Origin: Taiwanofungus camphoratus
Taxonomy: Eukaryota; Basidiomycota; Agaricomycetes; Polyporales; Taiwanofungaceae
Reading direction: 5' to 3'
Assembly (NCBI GenBank): GCA_003999685.1
Contig: CP021224.1
Span: forward strand, 1,736,001 to 1,800,000
DNA: 64,000 nt
Part shown: positions 1-11,078 of the stretch, piece after piece
How the letters are laid out: each line of letters begins with the position of its first letter
Position numbering within the stretch: position 1 is the stretch's first letter
Program-made: the position numbers and the translations under genes
The notes under the pieces: generated by a model
What the model saw: only the letters and a program-made list of their open reading frames with translations
Told to the model about the DNA's origin: nothing
The model's database searches: none

Positions 1-744
1 CAACAGGATAGTGCCATGGCCAGCTGACCTGTTGCAACAGGATAGTGCCATGGCCGGCCAACCCGTTGCAATGGGATAGTGCCATGGCCAGCCGACCCAT
101 TGCAATGGGATAGTGCCATGGCCAGCCGACCCGTTGCAACAGGATAGTGCCATGGCCGGCCAACCCATTGCAATGGGATAGTGCCATGGCTGGCCCACCC
201 ATTGCAATGGGATAGTGCCATGGCCGGCCGACCCATTACAACGGGATACTTTCATGGCCGGCCAACCCGTTGCAATGGGATAGTGCCATGGCCGGCTGAC
301 CCATTACAATGGGATAGTGCCATGGCCGGCCGACCCATTACAACGGGATACTTTCATGGCCGGCCAACCCGTTGCAATGGGATAGTGCCATGGCCGGCTG
401 ACCCATTACAATGGGATAGTGCCATGGCCGGCTGACCCATTACAATGGGATAGTTCCATGGCCAGCCGATCCATTGCAATGGGATAGTTCCATGGCCAGC
501 CGACCCATTGCAACAGGATAGTGCCATGGCCAGCCAACCCATTATAATGGGATACTTCCATGGCCAGCCAACCCATTGCAACGGGCTGGTACCATCCCCG
601 ACTGACCCATTGCAACGGGAATACATTCATGCCCGGCTGACCTGTTGCAACGGGGCTTGTTTCAATGGTCAGCTGACGTCGGATGGCCCATTCACAACAG
701 GCCAAACTCAGCGTTTATTGGCCTGTTGCAATGGGGTTTTCTTA
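1..744. repeat. 34-bp palindromic satellite array (copy 1)
   Basis: About 19 tandem units of roughly 34 bp run from the window edge. Each unit holds a 14-bp palindrome with core TTGCAA (forms CCCGTTGCAACGGG, CCCATTGCAATGGG, CCTGTTGCAACAGG and mixed arms) and a second palindrome around GCCATGGC. The last 90 bases (about 655-744) are non-repetitive and recur, inverted, at the edge of the array at 41041-41846, so they look like a defined terminus. The array abuts a Ty3 reverse-transcriptase fragment. Long reading frames across it follow from the periodicity and are not genes. Confidence 0.93.
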
Positions 745-1636
745 CTGGATTGTGTGAGGGTGACCAGTGGAAGGGCACATTCATGATTAACCATCATGGG
801 ACCAAGAAGCTAGTTGAACCAACGGTAATGTTCTTTGGCATGTGTAATGCGCTGGCAACCTTCCAACGGCCCATGAACGATGGCTTCAAGGACGTGCTCA
901 CGGAAGGATGGCTCGTCATCTACATGGACGACATCCTGATCTTTTCCGATAACGCCACCATCCACAGGGAGCGGACACGTCGAGTACTGCAATGTCTCCA
1001 GGAGATGGACCTCTTTGTCAAGCCAACAAAATGTGCATTTGATGTTCATGAAGTCAAGTTTTTAGGAATGACCATCACACCGGGCCATGTCCACATGGAC
1101 AAGGACAAGCTGCAGGGCATTGAAGAGTGGCTGACACTGACCAAGGTCAAGGATGTTGAACGATTCCTGGGCTTAGCCAACTACTACCAGCAGTTCATAT
1201 GTGGATTTTCTGACATCGCACACCCCCTGAACACTCTCAAGAAAAAGGGGGTGCAGTGGAACTGGTCTGCGAAGTGTGAAGGTGCTTTCAGGGAACTCAA
1301 GAGCTGCTTCTGTGAGGCTCCAGTACTCACTATGATCGACCCGGAAAAACTGTTCATGATCAAATGCGACACATCCCTAGTAGTGACTGGGGCGGTATTA
1401 CAGCAGGAAGATTCTGATGGCAAACTGCACCCAGTAGCATTTCTCTCAAAGTCACTACAGGAAGCTGAATGGAACTATCAGATCTATGATAGGGAGCTGC
1501 TGGTGATCGTATGAGCACTCGAGGAATGGCGGCACCACTTGAAAGGGGCGAAACACCCAGTTACAGTCATAACAGACCACAAGAACCTGATGTATTTCAG
1601 GGAGGCACAACGACTTACACGGTGACAGGCACGATG
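745..1636 (+). mobile_element. Ty3/gypsy pol fragment (family C-like), RT to RNase H
   Basis: A fossil piece of a Ty3 polyprotein. The RT catalytic motif YMDD is at about 933 ([12 protein letters not shown]), followed by the RT connection and the start of RNase H (FLSKSL, YQIYDREL). The closest relative in the window is the minus-strand element C1 (for example FLGMTITPG, HPLNTLKKKGVQW). Gag, protease and integrase are absent. The satellite edge bounds it on the left and a 31-base LTR remnant on the right. It is broken, with more than one lesion. Confidence 0.9.
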
Positions 1637-1667
1637 TGATACAAACTGGTATCTCGGATCATACGCT
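1637..1667 (-). mobile_element. LTR terminus remnant (family B)
   Basis: 31 bases matching, in reverse orientation, the 3' end of family B LTRs (TGATACAAACTGGTATCTCG); the tail is closest to the LTR of element B2. It lies inside the RNase H region of the preceding pol fragment and is cut by the 5' LTR of element A1. The rest of this LTR is not found on the far side of A1. Confidence 0.75.
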
Positions 1668-2151
1668 TGTTACCGGCTGGTAAGGGCAACGGACGAGTTT
1701 ACTTTTCTTACTATACATTACGGACGTGTGGCTCACTTCCAGTTACTCATCCCACATCTGTCCGATGGGCTGACCGTCTCCACTTATGCCATCTGTAGTT
1801 ACTCATGCGGGCCGCTTACCTTTCCCTCTTTATGCTGTCCCCAGGGTCATGACAGTAGTGCCTGGGGGACAGTAGCAGCAGTATATATGCGACCCTCAGA
1901 CAGCGGAGGGTCTCCAGCTTTATCCTCTTCGTTTATACCCTAGAGTACTACGCCTTTGTACTCAAATATACCTTGCTTTACTTACTACCTCGTATCGCAA
2001 GGAGCCCGCAACCCTTCAAGACCACATAGGGCTTGTGGTTGAAGACACCTAAGGAACAAGTGACTCATCGTCGCTAGTGTTCCTCCTCGTCACCCAGCTG
2101 CGTATAGTCCCACTATTAAGCAGCACGTTAACGGGCGCACCCCCGGTAACA
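1668..2151 (+). repeat. 5' LTR of element A1
   Basis: 484 bp, TGTTACCGG...CCGGTAACA. A TATA-like motif (GTATATATGC) at about 1881-1890 lies some 30 bases before AGCTTTATCCT (1916-1926), the expected transcript start and the exact complement of the primer site just inside the element. An inverted pair around GACCCTC...GAGGGTC lies between them. It probably holds promoter and polyadenylation functions. Confidence 0.95.
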
Positions 2152-2153
2152 CT

Positions 2154-2164
2154 AGGATAAAGCT
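2154..2164 (+). promoter_or_regulatory. Putative self-primer binding site of A1
   Basis: AGGATAAAGCT, two bases inside the 5' LTR, is the exact reverse complement of 1916-1926 in the LTR. No TGG-type tRNA primer site is present here. The arrangement matches the self-priming known for the Tf1/sushi group of Ty3 elements. The role is inferred. Confidence 0.7.
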
Positions 2165-2255
2165 CCTACTCACCTGAAACGAACCTGTACCAGTTCGCGA
2201 ACAAGGACCAGCGTACTCATTAGGACTAGTACTGGTCACCACGGACTATCGATGA

Positions 2256-4176
2256 CCTTTTGATTTAAACTACCAGCAAGAAGAAGAGCTGGACCGTGCG
2301 GAATACGATCAGAATCTTCCAACGTTGGAAGAAGTGTTGGACCAGGCAGAGCGTAACCTCAGAGCCATTCTTCACGCCGACAGTTCCACTAGTTTCCTCG
2401 CTCAGGAACAAAGGGAACTAATACAGTACATTCGCTCTCGCATTTCCAGAGCAGCCGACGCTTGGCAAGCGGTACTAGAAAATCACACACAACTAAGCAG
2501 AGGAAGTCGACCTCTTCCCCCCACACCCTCTGGAGATTTTGACGACGTTCTCGAGCACCGCATCCATGTCACACAGGGAGTGCTCTCCAATCCACGCTTC
2601 ACCTTTCAACTAGCTGTCCCCAGAATCGTAGCCCTCTATCAGAGGCTGCTCAGTGCCAGGGAATTCTACCACCGTTGGCAAGCTGGATCCATCCTCCAGA
2701 ACGAGGAGGACTCTGAGTCTGACATGTGCAGGGAAGGCTCATCGCTATCAACAGGAGAACAACCGGGACGTTCACCGACACTACACGAGGACCTCTAACT
2801 GGAGGGTTTGTTCGAATCAACCCTGTCCTCATTGATACGATCCTGCCCCTTATCGAGGCAGTGACCTTGAACCCTGCACCCCGACCAATCGTGCACTTAT
2901 ACAGGCCCGCTTCATTACCTTCGACGAAGAGGACCGCCCCTCTGATACCGCCAGCTCAGAAGTAACTGACCCTGAGGCAGACCCACCAGAACGCCAGATG
3001 GAAGCCGAAGCGCAAGGAAAGACGTCCCCACACACCCCTGACACGCCACGAGGCGTAGGCATCTTCCGTTCTGAAGGCATCCCGCAGGGAAGACCGGCGG
3101 GAGGAGGAGGACCACCTGAAGGGGACCCTTCTGATGATGAAGGAGGCCCACCAGGAGGAGGCCCACCAGGAGGAGGCCCACCAGGAGGAGGCCCACCAGG
3201 AGGAGGCCCGCCAGGAGGAGGAGGCCTGCCTGGAGGAGGAGGCCCACCTGGAGGAACCCCTGCGCCCCAGGGGTATAACCGTCCACCAGATCGAAAAGAA
3301 CCTGAGATTGAAAAGTTCTCAGGAAAAAGAGAGGATGCCCGTCACTTTGTCATCCAGTTCGCTCGTCGCTTCAACACGGTCCGCTGGGCCCTCGCTCCCG
3401 ACCGAGAGAAGGTCGGCAACTTCCTTGGACACCTGGAGGGGACCCCTGGAAAATGGGCGGACACCCTCACGGAAGCAGCCATGATGCCACACCCCACTCT
3501 CTATGGAGCAACAAGGGGGTATGACACCTTTCCCAATATTGTCTTACAGTTTCTCCAACGCTTTGGAGTCATCAAGGAAGAAGTATCAGCTTCCATCGAT
3601 CTGCGAAACTTGGTCTACACCTTCGACAAAACCATCGAAGACTTCAACGAGCAGTTCGATAGGCTAGCCTCTTTGGCGGAGATCACAGAAGAAAGCGCCC
3701 TCATAGCCTGGTACAGAGAAAAGCTACCCAGCATCATCCGGGGGCGTATCATGGAACGCGACGTCCCTCCCACAACCTTGGCGGGATGGAAGGAAGCTGC
3801 AGCCCATAGAGACAGGGCTTACAGGAACAATAAGGCCATCGACATGGCAATTAAGAAGGCCAAGATGCCTGCCCACGTTTCTAACTGGGCGGGCAACTAC
3901 AAGCAGCCTGATAGTCAGCAGCGCCTGACAGACCACAAGTCAGGGGCATGCTACGAATGCCACAAGAAGGGACACCTCGCCAAAGACTGCCCAGACAAAG
4001 CAACGAGCTCAGGAGGAGGTGAAGGAAGGAAACCCCCTATCAGAAAGAATACGGTAGAGGGGACGGCAGAGGATGACGACAGAACCTCAGAACAGGAGGA
4101 TGTAATAAACCAAGGACTGGCGGATCATCTCTTCCCCCACTATGACGGATACGACGACTCCGTGGATTTTCTTTAA
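2256..4176 (+). pseudogene. gag region of element A1
   Basis: The coding region for the structural Gag protein, not open in a single frame. The longest open part (2998-4176, 392 codons) has a low-complexity Gly-Pro stretch (GGPPGGG repeats), then a capsid-like retrotransposon-gag segment (about FVIQFARRFNTV to IAWYREKLP), then one CCHC zinc knuckle (CYECHKKGHLAKDC) and an acidic C-terminus. The upstream part (2256-2798) is helical and charged and lacks an early ATG. Gag would form the particle and bind the element RNA. It ends 24 bases before the pol frame begins. Confidence 0.85.
3141..3255 (+). repeat. 15-bp minisatellite inside gag (Gly-Pro repeats)
   Basis: Tandem copies of a GGAGGAGGCCCACCA-type 15-mer with slight variants, encoding GGPPG-type repeats. 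This is a coding minisatellite in the gag frame of A1, likely variable in copy number by slippage. Confidence 0.85.
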
Positions 4177-4199
4177 GGCAACCTGACTCGACGCACGAG

Positions 4200-7100
4200 T
4201 TGCCAGAACCCTCTGTACGAAATGTAATTACCAGACTCCACAAATGCAATACACTTTATTTGCCTGGTTACATTGTCATGGGAGAGAAAGCCGTCGCAGT
4301 ATGCCCCCTACTAGACAGCGGGGCCGATGCCAATCTAATCCATCCGAACTTCGTGAAACAATGGGGGCTCCCTACCAGGCCGCTACCCCGAACAGTAACC
4401 TCTACCACCATCGATGGAAGTGAAAACAAAGGGGGGCCCATCACCCATAGGGTCGAAGGAAGCATCCGCCTACAAGGAAACGATGTTCCTACCAACTTTT
4501 ATGTCTCAGACATTGGGCCACTCGATGTCATACTCAGCAACCCCTGGCTTGCACAAGTCAACCCCCGGATCGACTGGGTGAAGGGGACGCTCGATATTGA
4601 CCAAGCCAGGCTTGCCGAATGGCAGGGGTATTATGCCTGGATTATGGCCCAACCAACCTCGGATGGGATCCCCCTCTGTCGTGCCTCGGTACATGAGGAC
4701 AATGACGAGTTGGAGGAAATAGTATGCGCATACACGCATGGGGAAGGGGTGCTTGGGGTTTTCCAGCACAAAGAACAGCCACTCACTAACAAAGAGGGGC
4801 TTTTGCAACCACCAATCCTGAGGAAAGCAACGCTGAACAGGGTCATCCAGTTCCCGAACTCGAGGCTGCTGGTGCTAAATGCTAGGGAAACTGTGGAGCT
4901 AGAAGCCCTGCCTGAGCCACCCCCCTCGCTGGAGGACCTCATCCCGGAATACCTGTGGGACTACAAACAGGTGTTTGAAAAAGCGGCTGCAGACCGCTTC
5001 CCTGAGTTGAAGCCATGGGATCATGCAGTAGAGCTGAAACCAAACTTCGTCCCAAAGAAATGCGGGGTGATTCCACTATCCGTAAAAGAGCAGGCCAAAA
5101 TGGACAACTTCATATCAGAAAACCTGGCAAAGGGGTATCTGCGAGAATCAAACTCCCCTATGGCGTCCCCTGCCTTCTTTGTCAAGAAAAAGGATGGGAC
5201 GCTGCGTCCATGCCAAGATTACCGGTATCTGAACGATGCCACGGTCAAGGACGCCTACCCATTGCCCTTGATAGGGGAACTCATTGATCGACTCCAGAAA
5301 GCCACGATGTTCACCAAGCTAGACCTCCGGAATGGATACAACAACGTCCGGATCAGAGAAGGTGACCAGTGGAAGGGTGCGTTCATGGTAAAACATGGCA
5401 ACAAGGACAAGCTTGTCGAGCCCACTGTCATGTTTTTCAGAATGTGCAATGCCCCTGCCACTTTTCAGCGCATGATGAACGATGGCTTCAAGGACATGTT
5501 GGCAGAAGGATGGATAGCAATCTACATGGATGACATCCTTATCTTCTCAGATGATGCTGCAGTGCACCAGGAGCAAACATGACGGGTCCTGCAACGGCTA
5601 CAAGAGTTGGATCTGTTTGTAAAACCGGAGAAATGCGCTTTCGATGTCGTCGAGGTGGACTTCTTGGGTATGACGATCTCCCCTGGGCAGGTGCACATGG
5701 ACAAGGACAAACTGTGTGGAATCACGGACTGGCCCCACCCCACCAAGGTGAAAGATGTCGAACGGTTCATGGGACTCGCCAACTATTATCGACACTTCAT
5801 CCACAATTTCTCCCACATCGCACACCCATTAAATGTGATGAAGAAGAAGCGCACCGAGTGGAACTGGACACCTGCCTGCAAAACCGCCTTTGAAGAGCTC
5901 AAGCGATGTTTCTCCAGCATGCCCATCCTCCACATGCCGGACCCCTCAAAACCGTTCACAATTGAAGCAGACGCCTCACTTGTAGCAACCGGGGCAGTGC
6001 TGCAACAAGCCGATGAGGAGGGGAGGCTTCATCCCATTGCATTCCTCTCGAAAGGTCTGAAGGAGGCCGAACGCAATTACCAAATCTACGATCGAGAGCT
6101 CCTGGCCATCATACGAGCCCTCAAAGAGTGGCGTCACCACCTCGAGGGCAATGGGCATGTTACCACAGTAATCACTGATCACAAGAACCTGGCCTACTTC
6201 CAGGAGGCTCAACAACTAAACCGCCGGCAGGCCCGCTGGCAACTGTTCCTCTCCCTTTTTGACATCCAACTGCTCAATAAAAAAGGCAGCCGGCTCATTG
6301 TTGCCGATGCCCTGTCCCGACGTCCGGACCACCTGGGTGGCGAACATGACAATGAGGACATCATCCTGCTCCCTGATGAACTCTTCCTCAATGCCACTAA
6401 CACGGCCATCGTCGAAAAGATACATGAATGTCGTAGCTGGGATCGGATGGTCATCGAGACGATTGACGCTTTAAAATGGGGGAAGGTACCGCCATTCAAA
6501 GGCACAGGATTTGCGCACACAAAACTGGCAGACTGGGATGTTCAGGAGGGTTTAATTTTGTATAAAAACCGGGTCTACGTACCCCCTGATGACGACCTGC
6601 ACCGAGAAGTCATCCGACTTTGCCATGACACACCGGCCATGGCACACCTCAGTGCGCAAGGCACCCTCGCCATCGCCAGAAGGGACTGGTTCTGGTACGG
6701 GATGACTACGTTCATCGAAAAATATGTTGAGGGATGCGCCAAATGTCAGGAGAACAAGATCAATACGCACCCAACGAACCCCCCATTAATGACCATTCCA
6801 ATGGAACCAAATTCCCGACCATTCTCACACATATCGGTCGACTTCATCACCGACCTACCGGAGTCACAAGGATACGACACACTCATGGTGGTAGTCGACA
6901 GGGAGCTCACCAAGGGAATCGTACTAGTACCCTGCACTAAGAACATAGATGCTGTCGGGACAGCAGAAGCCCTCCACCTCAATGTCTACAGACGATATGG
7001 CTTACCCGACAGGATGATATCAGACCAGGGCCCACAGTTTGCGACCGCTGCATTTCAGGAATGGTGTAAGCTAACGGGAGTCAAGGCGGCAATGTCCACG

Positions 7101-8060
7101 GCTTATCACCCTCAGTCCGATGGAAGCACAGAGCAGGTCAACCAGGAGTTAGAAGCAGCCTGGAGGATCTTGTGCATGAATGACCCCCACATGTGGGTCC
7201 GACACATTCCAGAATTTGAATTCGCACATAACCAGGTGCCGCATGCTGGAAGGAAGGACTCCCCATTCAAACTGATCATGGGATATGACCCAAAGGCCAT
7301 CGGCTCTCCTCGCCCCTCTGAGAAGTACCCCACGCTTCAGGACCGCCTGACCCAGATCTCTGAATCCCACAAGGAGGCCCTCGCGGCACAGGAACTGGCA
7401 CGGAAGCTGATGGAGGACAGGACCCCCTTCCCCTGGAAACCGTTCCAGAAGAATGACAAGGTCTGGCTAGAAGCCACGAACCTCCGCCTGAAAACAATAA
7501 GTCGGAAGTTTGACCCCAAGCGACTCGGGCCGTTTAGGATCATCGAAGTCAAGGGCCCCCTGACTTACAAGCTACAACTCCCAAAAACCTGGAAAGTCCA
7601 CCCGGTGTTCCATGCATCGCTACTCACCCCATACAGGGAAACGGCGGAACATGGACCAAACTTCGCTAAGCCCCCACCAGACCTGGTCGAAGGGGAAGAA
7701 GAATATGAAGTCGAAGGAATCTGCGGGCATTGTGCCCGCCATGGGAGGTGGGAGTTCCTCATCAAATGGAAGGGATGGCCAGCCTCTGCCAACACATGGC
7801 AGAAGGAGGAGGATCTGCGTCACGCCCCTGAGTTGCTAAGACAGTATAAAAGGGCAAACCACCTTGGTGTTAACCCAGAACCCAGCCACTCAATCACAAC
7901 CCACATCGCATCGATCTCCACCCCAGACATCGACCCTCACCATGTCTCGCCAGAACAACGTTGCCAGGGCTCGTCTTGCCACCTCCATCCTCACCGCTGC
8001 CAATGCCCGCACCCTCAATCCCTTCCTCCAGGGGCAGCAGAACCTCCCCAACTGGGATGA
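4200..8060 (+). pseudogene. pol region of element A1 (PR-RT-RH-IN-chromodomain)
   Basis: The polyprotein region of a Ty3 chromovirus. Domains in order: aspartic protease (LLDSGADANLI, about 4309), RT ([23 protein letters not shown] at about 5524), RNase H (EADASLVATGAVL; YDRELLAI), integrase with an H2C2 zinc finger (CAKCQENK), DDE core (VDFITDLP, ISDQGPQFA, PQSDGSTEQVNQELE), a GPF/Y-type module (LGPFRIIEVKGPLTYKLQLP), and a chromodomain (WEFLIKWKGWP) at about 7690-7850. It is not open throughout, with about one break. Pol overlaps the start of the extra 3' ORF by about 120 bases. Confidence 0.93.
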
Positions 8061-8784
8061 TGGGATTATGGTCGCCCTCCCTCGCCAAGCGACGTCGGGC
8101 CTCACCGCCAACTTTATGACCCCAGCCAACCACCTAGGGTGGGTGTTGGCCAACGAACAGCTCCGCCCGGCTGTCGACACTGCCCTCGTCATCTGGCCCG
8201 ACCTCGCATGCATGGTCGCCATCTTCCGGCACGAGGCTGAAGTCGTCCTCCACATCGATCAGGTCGTCCGTGGGTACCAGGGGGAGACAGAGACAGGGGG
8301 GCACGATGCAACGAAGTGGTGGGCCAGCCCGATCCGGGAGGTGGGGGTAGCATACTGGCAGGCATGTAACAGCACACAGTCCCTCCTCAACTTTCTACTC
8401 CGCACAGATATCATCACCGCCCTGCAGCACCTCCTCCCTCCATCCTTTATCATCACACGCCCCGCACCCACCATCCAAGATGACTGGACAGTTTGTCTCC
8501 ATCCCGAATGCTGCCAAACTCCGACGACCACCTGGGAGTACTCCTGTCAGTTCTGCGGGAGTAAAGACCACGCCTCATCATCATGTTACAATCACCCAAT
8601 CCGAGGGGCTGGACCTGCCAGAGCTGATGCTCCCCCAGCACCGGAGACACAAGCTACAGAAGTCGTCATCCCTCCTCGCTGCCTCGACTGCTTTGCCAAC
8701 GATCATGACACTGACCACTGCCCCACTGCGGGGGCCGCCTGGTCGGAAATCGACGACCCCGCCAAGGACGCCACCGTTGTCTAA
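7942..8784 (+). CDS. Extra 3' ORF (ORF3) of element A1, zinc-finger-like
   Basis: An open frame of about 280 codons from ATG at 7942 (MSRQNNVARARLA), overlapping the end of pol in another frame and ending just before the polypurine tract. This is the position where env-like genes sit, but no signal peptide or membrane segment is seen. The C-terminal part has two Cys/His clusters (CQFCGSKDHASSSC and CLDCFANDHDTDHC) and an acidic tail. The central part (LRPAVDTALVIWPDL) resembles the ORF3 of element C1 (LRPEVDMRILAWPDL), so ORF3 predates the split of the two families. Function unknown; nucleic-acid binding is a guess from the zinc motifs. Confidence 0.75.
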   Translation: MSRQNNVARARLATSILTAANARTLNPFLQGQQNLPNWDDGIMVALPRQATSGLTANFMTPANHLGWVLANEQLRPAVDTALVIWPDLACMVAIFRHEAEVVLHIDQVVRGYQGETETGGHDATKWWASPIREVGVAYWQACNSTQSLLNFLLRTDIITALQHLLPPSFIITRPAPTIQDDWTVCLHPECCQTPTTTWEYSCQFCGSKDHASSSCYNHPIRGAGPARADAPPAPETQATEVVIPPRCLDCFANDHDTDHCPTAGAAWSEIDDPAKDATVV

Positions 8785-8807
8785 TAACCGATGTCGGGAC
8801 GACATCT

Positions 8808-8825
8808 AGGAGGAGACGGGGGTAG
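8808..8825 (+). promoter_or_regulatory. Polypurine tract of A1
   Basis: AGGAGGAGACGGGGGTAG lies directly before the 3' LTR. This purine-rich run is the expected plus-strand primer site. Confidence 0.85.
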
Positions 8826-9309
8826 TGTTACCGGCTGGTAAGGGCAACGGACGAGTTTACTTTTCTTACTATACATTACGGACGTGCGGCTCACTTCCAG
8901 TTACTCATCCCACATCTGTCCGACGGGCTGACCGTCTCCACTTACGCCATCTGTAGTTACTCATGCGGGCCGCTTACCTTTCCCTCTTTATGCTGTCCCC
9001 AGGGTCATGACAGTAGTGCCTGGGGGACAGTAGCAGCAGTATATATGCGACCCTCAGACAGCGGAGGGTCTCCAGCTTTATCCTCTTCGTTTATACCCTA
9101 GAGTACTACGCCTTTGTACTCAAATATACCTTGCTTTACTTACTACCTCGTATCGCAAGGAGCCCGCAACCCTTCAAGACCACATAGGGCTTGTGGTTGA
9201 AGACGCCTAAGAAACAAGTGACTCGTTGTCGCTAGTGTTCCTCCTCATCACCCAGCTGCGTATAGTCCCACTATTAAGCAGCACGTTAACGGGCGCACCC
9301 CCGGTAACA
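8826..9309 (+). repeat. 3' LTR of element A1
   Basis: 484 bp, same length as the 5' LTR and about 98% identical; nearly all differences are C/T or G/A at CpG. It ends GGTAACA at 9309 and is followed directly by CpG-poor DNA. Confidence 0.95.
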
Positions 9310-11078
9310 TGCACCTGCACACAAATGTGTGGTCATGCACATTAACAGTCAACACAAGCAGGTGCGTGGACTTGGCATCCATGCACACAAGCAGCAGCAT
9401 CAGGTGCTGCAGCAGGTCAAGCTGGAAGTGCACCACAATGAGCTGTGAGACGTGCATTGACATGGGCACAAGCATCTTTCCTGCAAGGTGGTCACACTGC
9501 AGGTGGGTGGCAGGTGGTCAGGGCAGAGATACAGGGGAAGAGGGAGAAGTGGGGAGGGGAGTGGGGAGGGGAGAGGGAAGGGGAGAGGAGGGAGGGGCAT
9601 GCACACATCTTCTTTCTGCCAATGAGCTGGTCCTCAAGGTAGACCACCATGATGCCCTGCAAGCAAGAGTGCCTCAGCTGAGTGTGCAGCCCAATGTGCA
9701 TGCATGCTCACCACCTCCAGAAACAGCTTCATGAGCTTCATCACCATCAAGAGCCCACCATGCCTGTGTGGGGGGCAGGGGGCAGGAGTCAGTGCCAGAT
9801 GCACACAGGCAGGCAGAGAGAGATGTACCCCATGACCATGTCCACAATGGTCAGGTGCAGGTAGTCAATGTACAGCATGGGCACACACACGTCGGGTGGC
9901 ATGGCAGCATGCTCATCAAAGTGCTTGCAGTCATTCAGGGACTGCACACAGAAGAGGTGCTCAACCTGGTTCAGGATGGTCATGTACAGGTAGTCACTGT
10001 GGGTGAAGAGGGAGAAGAGGAAGACAGGTGAGCATGAGGGCAGGTAACAGGGGGGACATACCTGAGGTCTGGGCTGACCTCATCATGAGCATGCTGCTCA
10101 TGGCCCAGTCACTCACATACACCACCTTGATGCTGCACATGCAGAGCTGGCTCATCTGCATGGGGTCAACTATGCTGAGCATTGTGCACAGGCACATGTG
10201 AGCAGACAGAAGAGCTGGTCCATGAGGAGCACACCCTGCTTAGAGGTGATGGCAGCAGCAGGGTATGGGTGTGCAAGATCAGCAAAGCACAAGGACACAA
10301 AGAAGGCATCAAGGGTGGTGATGTGTGTGGTGAGGATGCTCTCGACAGATGTGGGCAAGTCAAGGGGAGTGTGAGAACAGAAAGTGGGTCAGACAACAGC
10401 AATGCAGCACTGCTCATGGTGAGTATGCAGGCATGAGGGAGCTTGTTGCCAGAGGGGTCCAAGAACTTGGATGGCTTGCTGTCAGAGAGAAGAGGTATGT
10501 ATGGACTTCATTGCCAAACAATGTTTTCAACCATGGGAGGAAATTCTTGGACACACCCAAGCCACCAGGATTGGACTTGAAAGTTCCTGCAATAATGCTC
10601 CTCTCTCTCGGTCATAACTCAACACTCACAAACATGAACAGGAATGCAGTGCTCACCCAACAGCATGCATCACAGCAGTGCCAAGGTTCCCATGGTTGAT
10701 GAGCATGATGTCAACCCACAGGAGAAGGGTAATGGGTGTGTCAAGGACCCCCACATGCTGGATGAGCAGGAGACCAGCCAGTTTGTGATGGTCAAGCTGA
10801 TGCTCACAGGACAGCATGGACATTGAGTGCCATGCAGAGAGCCACCACCACAGCACCATGGTGGGCCTGTGCCCCAGCATGGGTGTGCTCAGCATGCTGC
10901 TCTCACTGTATGACCCTGACATGCATGGCCACAGCAGTGTTGCATCTGCATGCTCATTGCTTGACTGCAATGTGGGCAGCCTCACACCACTTAACCCCAC
11001 ACTGTTGCACCAGTCAGGCTTCTTCATGTGCCCCACTGGTGGTGAGGACAAGAGCACAATGAGCACACTCACAAATGC
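9310..11078. other. CpG-depleted, coding-like DNA of unknown origin (left part)
   Basis: Almost every CpG has gone and TG/CA dinucleotides are in excess (runs such as GCATGC and CACATG), the footprint of long-term cytosine methylation. Short open stretches on the minus strand read like exons, for example IDYLHLTIVDMVM (9789-9983) and VYVSDWAMSSMLMMR (about 10100), but I recognise no family and find no full frame. It may be a decayed transposon or a dead host gene. Purine-rich simple sequence (GGGGAGGGGA) lies at 9535-9600. Confidence 0.5.

Larger units (their letters stand above)
1668..9309 (+). mobile_element. Ty3/gypsy chromovirus element A1
   Basis: A near-complete LTR retrotransposon of 7.6 kb. 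It has 484-bp direct LTRs (1668-2151, 8826-9309) beginning TGTTACC and ending GGTAACA, a self-primer site, a gag region, pol in the order protease-RT-RNase H-integrase-chromodomain (Ty3 order), an extra 3' ORF and a polypurine tract. The LTRs differ at about 8 sites (about 1.7%), nearly all transitions at CpG, so the insertion is young. No matching 5-bp target duplication is seen (ACGCT left, TGCAC right). It looks nearly whole, with about two or three breaks. Confidence 0.95.

Noticed and set aside
1-744. Possible CRISPR array from regular palindromic repeats
   Set aside because: No distinct spacers: the whole 34-bp unit repeats, and the genome is a fungus.
1660-1667. ACGCT as one side of a target duplication for A1
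   Set aside because: The right flank reads TGCAC; no 4-6 base match in any register near the LTR edges.
2915-3286. Leu/Val-rich minus-strand frame that looks like a membrane protein
   Set aside because: It is the antisense of the Gly-Pro coding minisatellite in gag; hydrophobicity comes from the complement of GGAGGAGGCCCACC.
4200-5582. Host aspartic protease gene
   Set aside because: The DSGA motif is followed directly by RT, RNase H and integrase and lies between paired LTRs, so it is Ty3 pol.
9400-9606. Pro/Leu/Ser-rich minus-strand frame as a secreted protein
   Set aside because: It comes from GGGGAGGGGA simple sequence and has no relatives or other gene signals.
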